Positions 7,668-18,047 are shown, numbered from the stretch's first letter. The stretch is DNA of 64,000 nucleotides from an uncultured Eubacterium sp. (GCA_910584345.1 CAJTZX010000006.1:33810-97809), one strand, 5' to 3'. Notes: generated by a model not told the origin, from the letters alone. Made by a program: numbers and translations.

Positions 7668-8948
7668 TTAAAAATATGGATAAAAATACCTGGAAAGCAC
7701 AAGCATGAAATACCACCGCAGCGACCGCTTTTTGATATCCTGTGCTGCAAGTATCGGCATCTGCGCTGCAAGCTCGCCATTGACATAATAATTCAGCGAA
7801 CCGACTTTTGTATTCTTTTTCACAGGCGCCTGCAATTGTTTTGGCAGCTCTGCCCGCACCTGTACCGAATCGGATTCGGACAGAAGCATTTTTTGCTCCT
7901 GCTGTTTTATGATTAGCTGCAGCTGCATCTTTGTTTTCAATAGACGATCTTTTCCTGCACCATGTTCTACCGGAATCGGATTTGGCTCATAATCATAGTT
8001 TGTAATATCCTTTTGCTCATAGTGATCGATACCATACTGAAAGAGCTTTCTGGCATCTTTCCATTTATACGTCTTATTATTCGGCCAGCCACACGCCAGC
8101 AGCGCAATCGCAAACGTACGCCCATTGCTTTCAAGCGCTCCCACATAGCAGTATCCTGCATTTCCGGTAAACCCCGTCTTTCCGGTCAGAGCGCCATCCA
8201 TCATATGTAAAAATGCGTTATGATTCACACATGTAAAGCTTCGTGTACCGGGTGCTGCAGTTTGCGTTTTCTCCTGCTCATAATTATGAAACGTATAACT
8301 CTGCGTACGTGTAATCTTTAAAAATTCGTCTTTTTTCGGCGACTGCTTGATACAATAGCTCATAATCCTTGCTAAATCTGAGGCCGTTGTAGAATGCACT
8401 TTTGTACTGTCCGCACCTTGTGAATCCTTCACCTGCACAGAAGCATCCAGCCCGTTCGGCGTAATAAAAAAAGTGTTCATGCAGCCAATCGCTTTTGCTT
8501 TTTCATTCATCATCTGTGCAAAACCTTCCACGCTGCCGCCAACATGCTCCGCGATCGCAACTGCAGCATCGTTGTGGGATTCCAGCATGAGCGAATATAA
8601 AAGATCCTTGAGTTTATAATGCTCGCCCTCCATAATATGAAGCTTTACTTCCGGCATTTTTGCAGCATATGCAGATACGGTTACAAGATCATCCAGCTGT
8701 GCACTTTCCAGTGTCAGTATGCAGGTCATAATCTTTGTAGTGCTTGCCATAGGCATTGGATGGTCGGCATCTTTTTCTATTAACAGCCGCCCGGAATCAG
8801 CATCCATTAATACTGCTGAACGGGCATAAAGCTGGCTTTTGTCAAACTCCGCTGTTTTTTTACGTTTTGCCTGCACTGGAAGATCCAGAGAAAAAATGCA
8901 TAAAAAAGTAATGGCTATCGCAGTCAGATAACAGAGTAATCGCTTCAT
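7668..8948 (-). CDS. Serine-type D-Ala-D-Ala carboxypeptidase (DacF-like, PBP5 family)
   Basis: A 426-residue exported enzyme that trims the terminal D-Ala of peptidoglycan stem peptides. A signal peptide covers about residues 1-27. The peptidase S11 motifs are complete: S-T-T-K with Ser69, S-H-N at 124-126, and K-T-G at 257-259. The PBP5-type C-terminal beta domain follows (about 320-405), with a hydrophobic C-terminus (RWYFMLVLSRYFYPYF) that can anchor in the membrane. The gene is monocistronic, with its own terminator. A second family member lies at 11575 on the other strand, and their identity is low outside the motifs, so they are not a recent duplication. Confidence 0.92.
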   Translation of the reverse strand: MKRLLCYLTAIAITFLCIFSLDLPVQAKRKKTAEFDKSQLYARSAVLMDADSGRLLIEKDADHPMPMASTTKIMTCILTLESAQLDDLVTVSAYAAKMPEVKLHIMEGEHYKLKDLLYSLMLESHNDAAVAIAEHVGGSVEGFAQMMNEKAKAIGCMNTFFITPNGLDASVQVKDSQGADSTKVHSTTASDLARIMSYCIKQSPKKDEFLKITRTQSYTFHNYEQEKTQTAAPGTRSFTCVNHNAFLHMMDGALTGKTGFTGNAGYCYVGALESNGRTFAIALLACGWPNNKTYKWKDARKLFQYGIDHYEQKDITNYDYEPNPIPVEHGAGKDRLLKTKMQLQLIIKQQEQKMLLSESDSVQVRAELPKQLQAPVKKNTKVGSLNYYVNGELAAQMPILAAQDIKKRSLRWYFMLVLSRYFYPYF

Positions 8949-9095
8949 ATTACAGAATGCTCCGAAACTGTATTTGCTTTCATCTTATGCAATCTGTATC
9001 TTTTATATTCCTGATACACCGTACATAAAATAACTCATCGTCAGGTGCAGAATATTTTTCGAAAGCGCATGGCAAAATCCTTATCAAAAGCGCCG

Positions 9096-9746
9096 CTAAA
9101 CTTTCATCCGTATTTCCAGTTCCTCTTCCGCTTCGTGTCTAAATTCCTCCACCTGCTCCGGCTCAGGCTGCGGCAGCTCTTCAATAGAATTGACGCCGAA
9201 GCTGCGCAGAAATTCTTCTGTTGTTCCAAACAGCAATGGTCTGCCAGGTACGTCCAACCTGCCAATCTCGCAGACCAGATTATATTCAACGAGCTTATTT
9301 ACTGCATGTCCGCTGGAAACGCCACGGATTTTTTCAATCTCCATCCGAGTCACCGGCTGCTGATAGGCAATAATTGACAACGTTTCCAATAATACATCCG
9401 TAAGCACCTGCTTTTTTGGCTGACGTGCAATTTTAATCAGATATTCATACATCTGTTTTTTTGTACACATCTGATATGCTCCGTCTAATTCAATGATTTG
9501 AATACCATGGTTTTTCTTTTCATAATCAGACATCATCTGCGTGATAATTGCTTTTGCCTTCTCTTTATCAAGCTCGAGGACAGCTGCCAGTTTTTCTAAT
9601 GGTACGGATTCTCCCATAGTAAACAAAATGGCTTCTATAATGCCTTTCCATTCTGCTGTATTTTCCAAACCTTCTGTACTTTCCAAATCTAAGGTACACT
9701 CTACCGCTTCACTTCCGGACTCATTTAGCTCCATAATTCTCACCAT
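9096..9746 (-). CDS. scpB: Segregation and condensation protein B
   Basis: A 216-residue winged-helix protein that joins ScpA and SMC in the bacterial condensin complex. Diagnostic segments include ETLSIIAYQQPVTRMEIE, RGVSSGHAVNKL, GRLDVPGRPLLFGTT and the C-terminal FLRSFGVNSIEELP. An acidic tail follows, as is common in the family. It follows scpA by about 50 bases on the same strand. Two starts are possible: ATG at 9746 with AAAAGGA too close, or ATG at 9734 with GGTGAG five bases upstream. The acidic N-terminal extension of about 30 residues is unusual for short ScpB proteins. Confidence 0.93.
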   Translation of the reverse strand: MVRIMELNESGSEAVECTLDLESTEGLENTAEWKGIIEAILFTMGESVPLEKLAAVLELDKEKAKAIITQMMSDYEKKNHGIQIIELDGAYQMCTKKQMYEYLIKIARQPKKQVLTDVLLETLSIIAYQQPVTRMEIEKIRGVSSGHAVNKLVEYNLVCEIGRLDVPGRPLLFGTTEEFLRSFGVNSIEELPQPEPEQVEEFRHEAEEELEIRMKV

Positions 9747-9797
9747 TCCTTTTACATACGGGCAAATACGACTTTACTATTATTTTTTGTACTGTTT

Positions 9798-10550
9798 TTA
9801 TGCTGCCGCAATAAGAGATGTAATGCTGATATCGTCAAATGCCTGTTTTTGAAAAATTTCTATTTTGCCAGTCTTCATCAGCTCCAAAATGGCCAAAAAT
9901 GTAACAATGACCTGAACACGGCTGGATTGGCGCTCTAATAGCCCACGAAAACTGAATTGTTTATGTAAAGCCGCATATTGCTCTAAAATCACAACCTTTT
10001 CTTCCAAAGATACCTCTTCTTTTTCAATACGGCCAAACTTAGAACGTACCGGATCTAACTTATCGATCTGTCGCTTCATAACAGATTCAAAAATTGTATT
10101 GAGCTTATGCAAAGTCAAACCATTTAGCAGCTCGTCCATATCAAGCGGAGGAACATATTCCGATACTTCGTCGGGTATCGTAGGCGCTTTGTACATCACA
10201 CGATCCGCATCCAGCTGGCGGTCTTTTAATTCATAGGAAATACTTTTATACAGCTTGTACTCCAACAGCTGTTGTACCAGCTCTGCACGCGGATCCACTT
10301 CCTCTTCATCCTCTGCCGCTTTTTGGGGCAGCAGCATTTTCGCTTTAATATCAATTAAAGTGGCTGCCATAACCATAAATTCGCTCATAATATCCAGATC
10401 CTGACGTTCCATTTCATGAATGTATTCCATATATTGATTTGTAATTTCCACGATCGGAATATCATAAATGTTCACTTTGTTTTTCTCAAGTAAGTGCAGC
10501 AACAAATCCAACGGACCTTCAAACGACTCCAACTTTACGGTCAATTCCAT
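9798..10550 (-). CDS. scpA: Segregation and condensation protein A (kleisin)
   Basis: A 250-residue kleisin subunit of the SMC-ScpAB complex. The N-terminus (MELTVKLESFEGPLDLLLHL) is diagnostic. The middle has DIMSEFMVMAATLIDIKAKM, and the C-terminal winged helix includes VTFLAILELMKTGKI. The ATG at 10550 has GGAGG seven bases upstream; an in-frame upstream extension to 10586 lacks this. It is transcribed with scpB, the standard pairing in Firmicutes, and follows the phosphoesterase gene at 10592 by about 40 bases. Confidence 0.95.
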   Translation of the reverse strand: MELTVKLESFEGPLDLLLHLLEKNKVNIYDIPIVEITNQYMEYIHEMERQDLDIMSEFMVMAATLIDIKAKMLLPQKAAEDEEEVDPRAELVQQLLEYKLYKSISYELKDRQLDADRVMYKAPTIPDEVSEYVPPLDMDELLNGLTLHKLNTIFESVMKRQIDKLDPVRSKFGRIEKEEVSLEEKVVILEQYAALHKQFSFRGLLERQSSRVQVIVTFLAILELMKTGKIEIFQKQAFDDISITSLIAAA

Positions 10551-10591
10551 ATTATTCCTCCATGCTCGCTTTGTGACAGTATTCAAATGAC

Positions 10592-11455
10592 TTACGTTTC
10601 CGGTTTCACTGTAATAACAACCAGTTCCGCGCGGTTAAATACCCGGATATGAAAAGTATGTGTGCCAAGCCCACGGCTAATATATATCTTTCTGCCGTCC
10701 ACCGTAAATTCTCCTACATCATATTTGGGAAACGGTATAAATTGCGGTGATATCACGCTTCCAATACCTGGTATACATACAAGCCCTCCGTGATTATGTC
10801 CGCATACGGTCAAATCTGCACCCCACTGTGCATATTGCTGCGCAAATGCTGGATGATGCGCAAGCAAAATCTGCAGGTTATCTTTAGACGAAGCTCCAAG
10901 CTGGCGCTCTAAAAAATCGTTCTCTAAATAAGGCTTTTTACCTTTTTTATAACTTGACAGTGGCAGTTCCAAGCCACTAATACATACGTTTGTACCTTGA
11001 ACCGAAACTTCACAGCTTTTATTGTTCAAAATCGTAAGACCAGACTGCTCCAGCTTTCTATAATACTGTTGAAAAGCGAAAAAACTTTCTGATTCCGGCA
11101 GCGCTGCCTTACTTTCATGATTTCCGCTGCTAAAAAATACCGGAACCCCAAGCGTACAAAGCTGTCTGACAAACCGAAGCGAAACGTCATACTTTTCTGT
11201 CTTCGCAGTTACAATCAGATCTCCAGGAATCAGGATGAGATCGGGTGCAGCATTTTTCACAGCTTTAAAAAGAAGCCTGTTCTCCATTCCATAAGAAAAG
11301 GAGTGCAAGTCTGAAATAACTACAATATTTATTTTTCTTTTGACTTTTTGTGATTCCATTTCATATTGTGTAATTTGAAATTTTTTGAGTTCCTGATATT
11401 GCCAGAACAGGTAAATGATTACGATAACGCTAATTATACCAATTAATACATTCAT
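10592..11455 (-). CDS. Membrane-anchored metallophosphoesterase (YkuE/YaeI-like)
   Basis: A 287-residue calcineurin-like phosphoesterase. A single N-terminal transmembrane helix (about residues 2-20) is followed by the metal-binding motifs V-I-S-D-L-H, G-D-L, G-N-H-E-S, A-H-H-P and G-H-N-H-G-G. All metal ligands are present, so it should be active. Close families (YkuE, LpxH-like) act on phospholipid or nucleotide phosphates, but the substrate here is unknown. The ATG at 11455 has AAAGG seven bases upstream and is better placed than the TTG at 11461. It precedes scpA-scpB on the same strand. Confidence 0.87.
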   Translation of the reverse strand: MNVLIGIISVIVIIYLFWQYQELKKFQITQYEMESQKVKRKINIVVISDLHSFSYGMENRLLFKAVKNAAPDLILIPGDLIVTAKTEKYDVSLRFVRQLCTLGVPVFFSSGNHESKAALPESESFFAFQQYYRKLEQSGLTILNNKSCEVSVQGTNVCISGLELPLSSYKKGKKPYLENDFLERQLGASSKDNLQILLAHHPAFAQQYAQWGADLTVCGHNHGGLVCIPGIGSVISPQFIPFPKYDVGEFTVDGRKIYISRGLGTHTFHIRVFNRAELVVITVKPET

Positions 11456-11574
11456 ATTCAAACCTTTTTCGAAAATTTATTTTCACCAAAAAATGCTTCC
11501 TGACAATCAACAAATCAGTCATATTTTCCAAAATCCTAGACTACATTATAAAAAAGGATTATAGGTATCACAAT

Positions 11575-12756
11575 ATGAAGCGTTTTATCACTGCATTTCT
11601 GGCGCTTGTCTTATTTATATCCGCATCCTGCCCCATACACGCCAAAAAGAAAAGTTCATCTTCCCAACCTTCCCTTGACGTCTCTGCACCCAGCGCTCTT
11701 CTCATGGAAGCAGAAACCGGAACGATCTTGTATCAAAAAAAGGAGCATACGTCCCGTCCTCCGGCCAGCGTGACCAAGGTCATGACATTGTGTCTGATTT
11801 TTGACGCAATAGAAAAAAAGCAAATCGCACTCACGGATGAGGTCACTATTTCTGAACATGCTGCCAGCATGGGCGGTTCACAAGTATTTCTAGAAGCCGG
11901 GGAAGTCCAGACCGTTGAAACACTCATCAAATGCATCAGCATTGCGAGCGCAAATGATGCCTGTGTGGCAATGGCAGAATTCATCTGCGGCAGCGAAGAA
12001 GAATTTGTCGCACAAATGAACAAAAAAGCCGCCGATCTTGGCATGGAAGATACGCATTTTGTCAACTGCTGCGGACTGTCGGCAAACGGGCATCTGACAA
12101 GCGCCTATGACATCGGGCTGATGGCAAGGGAACTGAGCGTGCGCCACCCACAGATACATGATTACTGCACCATCTGGATAGAAAATATCATCCACCAGAC
12201 AAAAAGAGGAGATTCGGAATTTGGCCTTGCAAATACGAATAAGCTGCTGAAACAATACCCCTATGCTACCGGACTGAAAACAGGCTATACTGCCGCTGCA
12301 AAATACTGTATCGCAGCTACCGCCGAAAAAGATGGGGTGAAACTGATTGCTGTTTTAATGGGCGCTCCTGATATTAAATCTCGTACGGCAGATGCCCAGA
12401 CGTTATTAAATTATGGCTTTTCCGTCTGCCGCATTTACAAAGACAAAAACCCTTCCCCGCTGCCTGATATGGCTGTAAAGAAAGGCGAAAAAGACTCTGT
12501 TGCGCTTACCTATGAATCGGATATGAGTTATGTGAGCACGAACGGTGAGGATTTAAGCAATGTTACCAAAAAAATCCGGCTTCCAAAATCTGTAACCGCT
12601 CCTGTAAAGAAAGGCGATACTGTTGGCAAGGTCACTTATTATTCAGGCGAAAAGGAACTCGGACATATTAATATTTTATATGCAGACAGTGTAAAACACG
12701 CTGCATTTGCTGATTACTTTCTCAGTTTACTGCAAAAATTGTTCTTATTGGCATAA
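11575..12756 (+). CDS. Serine-type D-Ala-D-Ala carboxypeptidase (DacF/DacB-like)
   Basis: A 393-residue secreted peptidase S11 enzyme for peptidoglycan maturation. The signal peptide is about 1-23. Catalytic motifs are S-V-T-K (Ser65), S-A-N (125-127) and K-T-G (235-237). A PBP5-like beta domain runs from about 280, and the hydrophobic C-terminus (FADYFLSLLQKLFLLA) can form an amphipathic membrane anchor. It is transcribed alone on the plus strand, divergent from the phosphoesterase-scpAB genes. It is the sporulation/vegetative DacF type; which one cannot be told. A weak A-rich ribosome site precedes the ATG. Confidence 0.92.
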   Translation: MKRFITAFLALVLFISASCPIHAKKKSSSSQPSLDVSAPSALLMEAETGTILYQKKEHTSRPPASVTKVMTLCLIFDAIEKKQIALTDEVTISEHAASMGGSQVFLEAGEVQTVETLIKCISIASANDACVAMAEFICGSEEEFVAQMNKKAADLGMEDTHFVNCCGLSANGHLTSAYDIGLMARELSVRHPQIHDYCTIWIENIIHQTKRGDSEFGLANTNKLLKQYPYATGLKTGYTAAAKYCIAATAEKDGVKLIAVLMGAPDIKSRTADAQTLLNYGFSVCRIYKDKNPSPLPDMAVKKGEKDSVALTYESDMSYVSTNGEDLSNVTKKIRLPKSVTAPVKKGDTVGKVTYYSGEKELGHINILYADSVKHAAFADYFLSLLQKLFLLA

Positions 12757-12834
12757 TATTACTCTGGCAGTTTCCATTCGTGGTGGTTTCACATGTTTAC
12801 TAGATGAAAATGGGAGCTGCCAAGAGCAATTTAT

Positions 12835-14403
12835 TTATAGCAATGGTGCAAAAAGCTTGAGCACTGTTTGTACGACCCACAAAAAGAAGTTAGGCTCTTT
12901 CCACTCTTCTTTTAAAATCTGGTGTGAACAGGCAAACGTCTGTTCCATATCTTCTTTTAACTGCATCACCGCTTCGCTTCGGTACATCCACACGCCGCAT
13001 TCAAAGTGCAGATACAGGCTGCGGTAATCCAGATTAATACTTCCAACAGCAGCAATTTCATCATCGCAAAGAAAGCATTTTGCATGTATAAACCCAGGTG
13101 TATATTCATAAATCTTAATACCGCTTTCCAACAGCACTTTATAATTGGAACGTGTCATAAGAAAAATGATCTTCTTATCTGGAATGCCCGGTGTAACGAG
13201 CCTGACATCTACACCACTTTTTGCTGCATTACAGAGCGCTGTCTGCATTTCCTGATCGATAATCAGATATGGAGTATAAATATACAAATAATGCTTTGCC
13301 TTATTTATCATGTTCAGATATACGTTTTCTCCAACGTTTTCCCTGTCTAATGGCGTATCGCCGTAAGGCTGCACAAACCCATGCTCCTGTGTCTGATACT
13401 CCGTCAGTGACGGACGAAATTTCAGGCAGTCGTCTTCTTCATGGCGAATATAATCCCACATTTCCAAAAACATCGCTGTAAAATTCCATACTGCCTCTCC
13501 CTGAATGCAGATACCCGTATCTTTCCAATAGCCGAACCGCACCTTTTCATTAATATATTCGTCTGCAATGTTAATCCCACCTGTAAATCCCCATACGCCA
13601 TCCACTACAAGTATTTTGCGATGGTCACGGTTATTCATTACAATGCTTAAGATTGGCCGGAAGCGGTTAAAGACTGCACAACGGATGCCAATCGTTTCCA
13701 TATATCGTACAAAATCTACCGGAAGTGTCGCCACACATCCGATATCATCATAAATCAATCGCACATCCACGCCCTGCTGTACTTTCTGCTCCAACGCTTT
13801 TAGCAGCCGGTCAAACATCACACCAGGACTGATAATAAAATATTCCAGAAAAATAAACTGCTTTGCCTGGCGAATTGCATCCAGCATATCTTCAAACATC
13901 TCTTCTCCACATGGATAATATTTTGTCTTCGTATGCTCATAAACTGGAAATTTTGCCTGACGCAATATATATTCGGACTGGCGAAGTATATTGGCATCTG
14001 TTTCTTTCATATGCTTTTGCACCTGCATATCCTGCTTTAAATGAACCTCAATTCCAAGATTTACCTTCTCCATTCCTTCCCTTGTACGTTTTGTCAGTTC
14101 CGGCCTTCCGAATACAAAATAAATAAGAATGCCAAGAAGAGGCACTGTCAGCAATACAACTGTCCATGCCAGCTTTGCCGCAGGATGAAACGGTCTGCTG
14201 ATAACATAAAAAGCTGTCAATATTCCGACTGCCGTTACAATCACATTTGCGAATGTATGCTGCGCGCTAAACTGATACAGTACAAGAAACAGCCACAACA
14301 GCTGAAGGATGATGCCAAGCGCAACTACAAACAGCCTGCTGAACAGTTTCTGAACTGCTTTTCGTATAATGCGAAGTGCCTTTAAGATCCAGTTCCAAAC
14401 CAA
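12835..14403 (-). CDS. cls: Cardiolipin synthase (phospholipase D superfamily)
   Basis: A 522-residue membrane enzyme that joins two phosphatidylglycerol molecules into cardiolipin. Two or three N-terminal transmembrane helices (about 20-98) are followed by two HKD motifs, H261-x-K263-x4-D268 and H440-x-K442-x4-D447. Each is followed by a conserved G-G/G-S-x-N segment. Length and order fit ClsA of Firmicutes. The start is a TTG at 14403 with GGAG seven bases upstream. No in-frame ATG lies nearby with a better site. It follows the subtilase gene by about 30 bases on the same strand, with no clear functional link. Confidence 0.92.
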   Translation of the reverse strand: MVWNWILKALRIIRKAVQKLFSRLFVVALGIILQLLWLFLVLYQFSAQHTFANVIVTAVGILTAFYVISRPFHPAAKLAWTVVLLTVPLLGILIYFVFGRPELTKRTREGMEKVNLGIEVHLKQDMQVQKHMKETDANILRQSEYILRQAKFPVYEHTKTKYYPCGEEMFEDMLDAIRQAKQFIFLEYFIISPGVMFDRLLKALEQKVQQGVDVRLIYDDIGCVATLPVDFVRYMETIGIRCAVFNRFRPILSIVMNNRDHRKILVVDGVWGFTGGINIADEYINEKVRFGYWKDTGICIQGEAVWNFTAMFLEMWDYIRHEEDDCLKFRPSLTEYQTQEHGFVQPYGDTPLDRENVGENVYLNMINKAKHYLYIYTPYLIIDQEMQTALCNAAKSGVDVRLVTPGIPDKKIIFLMTRSNYKVLLESGIKIYEYTPGFIHAKCFLCDDEIAAVGSINLDYRSLYLHFECGVWMYRSEAVMQLKEDMEQTFACSHQILKEEWKEPNFFLWVVQTVLKLFAPLL

Positions 14404-14436
14404 TTTTTTACTCCTTTACCTTTCAAAAGCTTTCTG

Positions 14437-15339
14437 TTAACGCTCCAAAAGCTTTCTGACATCCAGCGTTCCCCAGCAGGATGTATTCTTATCTGACGCA
14501 AGCTTTTCATAAAACCTGAGCTTTAATCCTGCCGGCGTCAGCTGTGGATATCTGTCATATACTAACGCGCATGCCCCGGAAACGACAGCCGTCGCCATAG
14601 AAGTCCCGCTCTTTACAGTATACCCATTATTCGAAAAATGACAGCTTCTAATTTCCGTACCGGGCGCTAAAATTTCCGGCTTACATACACAACATTCTGT
14701 AGGCCCCATGCCACTGTAGCCCGGATACAAACCTCTTCTGCGTACAAGCTGGTCTCTGTCGTCACTGCTTCCTACCGTCAGTACTGTACTGCTGGCGCCC
14801 GGTATTGTGACACTGTTTGAAGACGGTCCGCCATTACCGGCAGCAGCTACCGTAAACACACCGCAATCCCACATCCGGTCTACCCATTCTAACATCTGGT
14901 CGCGTTCCCTGGACTTAGACTGCGGCAGCATACCGACAGAAATATTAGCAATACGAATGTGATAACGCTCACGATTTTCTATGATCCACTGCATTGCTCT
15001 CACTACATCTTTTGTATTTCCATTTCCCGTACGATCAAGTACTTTTAAAACAATCAAGGACGCCAACGGCGCTACTCCGCGGTAACGTCCTTTGCTCATA
15101 CGTCCGTTACCTGCTATAATGCCTGCGATGTGGGAACCATGACCGTTATCATCGTAAGGCTGATTTTTATGATTGCAAAAATCCTGAAACACACGTATTC
15201 GCTCTGCATAATCCGGGTGCAGGGAAATTCCTGTATCCAGGATCGCAACCCCAACACCGCGTCCTGTGTAACCAAGCCGATGTATCCGGTCACAGTTAAT
15301 TAAATTTCGAACCCTGTCCATATATACGCAATCCTGCAT
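14437..15339 (-). CDS. Subtilisin-like serine protease without signal peptide
   Basis: A 300-residue peptidase S8. The catalytic triad is complete: Asp35 in A-I-L-D-T-G, His67 in N-G-H-G-S-H and Ser247 in G-T-S-M-A-T. The oxyanion Asn is near 169 (AAGNGG). The protein begins almost directly with the catalytic domain, with no signal peptide or long propeptide, so it resembles intracellular serine proteases of Bacillus (IspA). A start at 15321 has AGGA ten bases upstream and may be preferred over the ATG at 15339, which lacks a good site. It lies between the signalling block and cls. Confidence 0.88.
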   Translation of the reverse strand: MQDCVYMDRVRNLINCDRIHRLGYTGRGVGVAILDTGISLHPDYAERIRVFQDFCNHKNQPYDDNGHGSHIAGIIAGNGRMSKGRYRGVAPLASLIVLKVLDRTGNGNTKDVVRAMQWIIENRERYHIRIANISVGMLPQSKSRERDQMLEWVDRMWDCGVFTVAAAGNGGPSSNSVTIPGASSTVLTVGSSDDRDQLVRRRGLYPGYSGMGPTECCVCKPEILAPGTEIRSCHFSNNGYTVKSGTSMATAVVSGACALVYDRYPQLTPAGLKLRFYEKLASDKNTSCWGTLDVRKLLER

Positions 15340-15408
15340 TTTTTATTATCATATGAACATTGGCATGAAAAGTGAATTTAAGAAAACGCATCGGCCTGCA
15401 ATAGTCAT

Positions 15409-17964
15409 TTACGCTAAATAGTGATCCAGCACGCGCATGCACTCCCCAATATCCAGCGGTTTTGCAAGATGGTCATCCATCCCTGCGTCCAGACACTTTT
15501 GCACATCCCCTTCGAAAGCATCGGCCGTCATTGCAATAATCGGGAGCTGATTGTCCGCACGTTCCAAGGCCCGGATTGCTTTTGTCGCCTCATAACCGTC
15601 CATGCCGGGCATACGGATATCCATCAGCACTGCGTCATAATAACCAATCTCTGCCTTTTGAAACATCTCCAGACATTCTTTTCCATCCTGCGCATGTTCC
15701 AGCTGCATCCCGGTACTAGAAAGAATCTCATTGGCTATTTCCCAGTTAATCTCCATATCTTCTGCAAGCAATACTCTTTTGCCGTCAAACGAATAATCTT
15801 CCTTCTTTTCTTCTGCACATGCAGGATTTTCTTCATAGCCTTCAGTGTATTTTCGCAGGCATTCATACAACCTTGAGGCAAAGAGCGGTTTTGCAATAAA
15901 TCCTGCAATGCCGATCTGTGACGCTTCGTCTTCCACTTCACTCCAGTCATCTGCTGACATTAAAAATATCGGCAATTCCTTACTGACCTGTTCATGAATC
16001 ATACGTATTGTCTGAATCCCATCCTGTCCGGGCATTTTCCAGTCAACAAGCAAAAAATCATAGTCCTTGCCCTGCGCATGACGCTCTTTCACCATAGAAA
16101 CAGCATGAACACCACTTTGCGTCCACTCACATCGGACGCCCAGCAAGCCCAAATTAAACTCTGCACTGGAACAGAGTTGTTCATCATCATCAACTACTAG
16201 TATGTCCCACTCCGGCAATTTCATCTGCTCCACATCTGCGGAATCTGCCTTCTCTACATCTAATGTAATATGAAAGGAACTGCCCTTCCCAAGCTCGCTT
16301 TCTACATCAATCGTTCCGCCCATCAGATCTACCAGACTTTTGGTAATTGACATCCCAAGTCCCGTTCCAACAATATGACGTACCTGATCCGTCTCTTCTC
16401 TGGAAAACGTATCCCATATTTTTTCCAAAAACTCTGGCGACATACCCATTCCGGTATCTGCGATAGTGAAATGCGTACGTACATACCCATCTCCCAGTGT
16501 AGAAGCTTCCTGATTCAGGTATATGTAAATATTCCCTTCTTCCGGCGTATATTTTACCGCGTTTGACAAAATATTAATCAACGCCTGATTTAAACGTACA
16601 TCATCACAGCAAATGCCTTCAGAAATGATCGTTTGAATAAAAATATCAAAATGCTGTTTTTTGGCTTTGATTTGCGGCTGTATAATATTTACCAGGTCGT
16701 CCATCGTATCTTTGAGCGAAACCGGAGCGATATTTAACGTCATTTTTTTACTTTCAATTTTAGACATATCCAAAACATCATTAATCAGTCCAAGCAGATG
16801 CTTACTGGAAAGACGAACTTTTTTCAGGCAGTCGCTAACCCTTGCAGGATCTGCGATATTACGCTGGGCAATTTCCGTCATACCGATAATGGCATTCATC
16901 GGCGTGCGGATCTCGTGGCTCATACTGGATAGAAAATTACTTTTTGCGGCATTGGAATAATCCGCTTCATTACGTGCCTTCACAAGCTCCCGCATCTGCT
17001 GCCTTGACAGCCGGTAATACAGGATAAAAATAACGCCCATTGCTACTAAAATCGTCGCTGCAGAAGTTATCATTATAACTCCGCGCGTACTGTCCAGATT
17101 TTTAATAGATTCTATCAGTATATTATCCGGCATCGCCGCTATCAGATACCAACTGCTGTTAGAGATCAACGGGGAACAATACATATATTTTTCCTCTCCG
17201 TCCATAGATACCGGGACAGCATATACAGCTTGTGCCTGCATTGCTTCTGAGAGCTCCTGCACATACATTTCCGGCGTTTTACCGTTAAAAGTATCAAAAC
17301 GTTCCAGCATTCGTTCAAAATAGCTTTCCCGATATGCATCCCCGCTTCGAATAACAAAGTCTCCTTCCGCATCAATAATATGATAATACAGCAGTGAATC
17401 GTTACGATCTAAAAACAAGATATCTCTCAGATAATCCATCGGAATGCCGACAAACAATGCTTTACTCTTTCCGCCATTCTTCATCGGATAAGCAGCGTTC
17501 ATTCCAATCATCAGCATCTTCTGCCCATATTCATTCATTGCCTCGCCGACCGCAAATGCACCTGGCTGCATTTCTTTTGCAATCCCGCTCTTTTGCATAA
17601 ATTCAATCGAACTGCCATACAAATCTTCCAGTTCTTTGTTTTTCGCATATAGTCCAACATATGCAAAATTTCTTATTTTTGCATTCTCTACCAGACTATT
17701 GCGCATCTCTTCCCCATATACTGCGTTTTGGGGCGGATACAGCTGAATCATCGCTTCTATCTGCTGCATTCGCATATTTATGACTGCCGTAAATTTTTCC
17801 TGCACCTGCAGGCTCATCTCTGACATATAAATACTTGTCGTATTTCTAATCACACGTTCTGTTTTCGCTCCCATATAATGTGTCAGAAAGAAAAACACGC
17901 CAATGCATAAAAAGAAAATACTGACAACGCTCCGCATAAAAAATCTTTTTGTTTTCTTGTCCAT
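15409..17964 (-). CDS. Hybrid sensor histidine kinase with two receiver domains
   Basis: An 851-residue membrane kinase. A transmembrane helix at about 12-30 is followed by a large extracytoplasmic sensor (about 31-290, dCACHE-like) and a second helix (about 294-317). HisKA has SHEIRTPMNAIIG with phospho-acceptor His350. HATPase motifs are N-A-V-K-Y, D-T-G-M-G and G-T-G-L-G. Two receiver domains follow, with phospho-acceptor Asp641 (L-V-D-W-K-M-P) and Asp782 (M-D-I-R-M-P). It has no HPt domain; a free HPt gene lies immediately upstream in the operon and is the natural partner. The ATG at 17964 is preferred over 18021 because the latter adds a non-conserved leader. This is the last gene of the signalling block. 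Confidence 0.88.
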   Translation of the reverse strand: MDKKTKRFFMRSVVSIFFLCIGVFFFLTHYMGAKTERVIRNTTSIYMSEMSLQVQEKFTAVINMRMQQIEAMIQLYPPQNAVYGEEMRNSLVENAKIRNFAYVGLYAKNKELEDLYGSSIEFMQKSGIAKEMQPGAFAVGEAMNEYGQKMLMIGMNAAYPMKNGGKSKALFVGIPMDYLRDILFLDRNDSLLYYHIIDAEGDFVIRSGDAYRESYFERMLERFDTFNGKTPEMYVQELSEAMQAQAVYAVPVSMDGEEKYMYCSPLISNSSWYLIAAMPDNILIESIKNLDSTRGVIMITSAATILVAMGVIFILYYRLSRQQMRELVKARNEADYSNAAKSNFLSSMSHEIRTPMNAIIGMTEIAQRNIADPARVSDCLKKVRLSSKHLLGLINDVLDMSKIESKKMTLNIAPVSLKDTMDDLVNIIQPQIKAKKQHFDIFIQTIISEGICCDDVRLNQALINILSNAVKYTPEEGNIYIYLNQEASTLGDGYVRTHFTIADTGMGMSPEFLEKIWDTFSREETDQVRHIVGTGLGMSITKSLVDLMGGTIDVESELGKGSSFHITLDVEKADSADVEQMKLPEWDILVVDDDEQLCSSAEFNLGLLGVRCEWTQSGVHAVSMVKERHAQGKDYDFLLVDWKMPGQDGIQTIRMIHEQVSKELPIFLMSADDWSEVEDEASQIGIAGFIAKPLFASRLYECLRKYTEGYEENPACAEEKKEDYSFDGKRVLLAEDMEINWEIANEILSSTGMQLEHAQDGKECLEMFQKAEIGYYDAVLMDIRMPGMDGYEATKAIRALERADNQLPIIAMTADAFEGDVQKCLDAGMDDHLAKPLDIGECMRVLDHYLA

Positions 17965-18047
17965 AATCTTCTCTGCACCCATGCAAAAACGTGTTTGAAA
18001 CCCGCTATCTGCAATTTCCAAACACGTTTTTGACCTTCTGCCAAATT

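Noticed and set aside
7668..12756. Recent duplication of the two D,D-carboxypeptidase genes
   Set aside because: They share the S11 motifs but little else, and lie on opposite strands.
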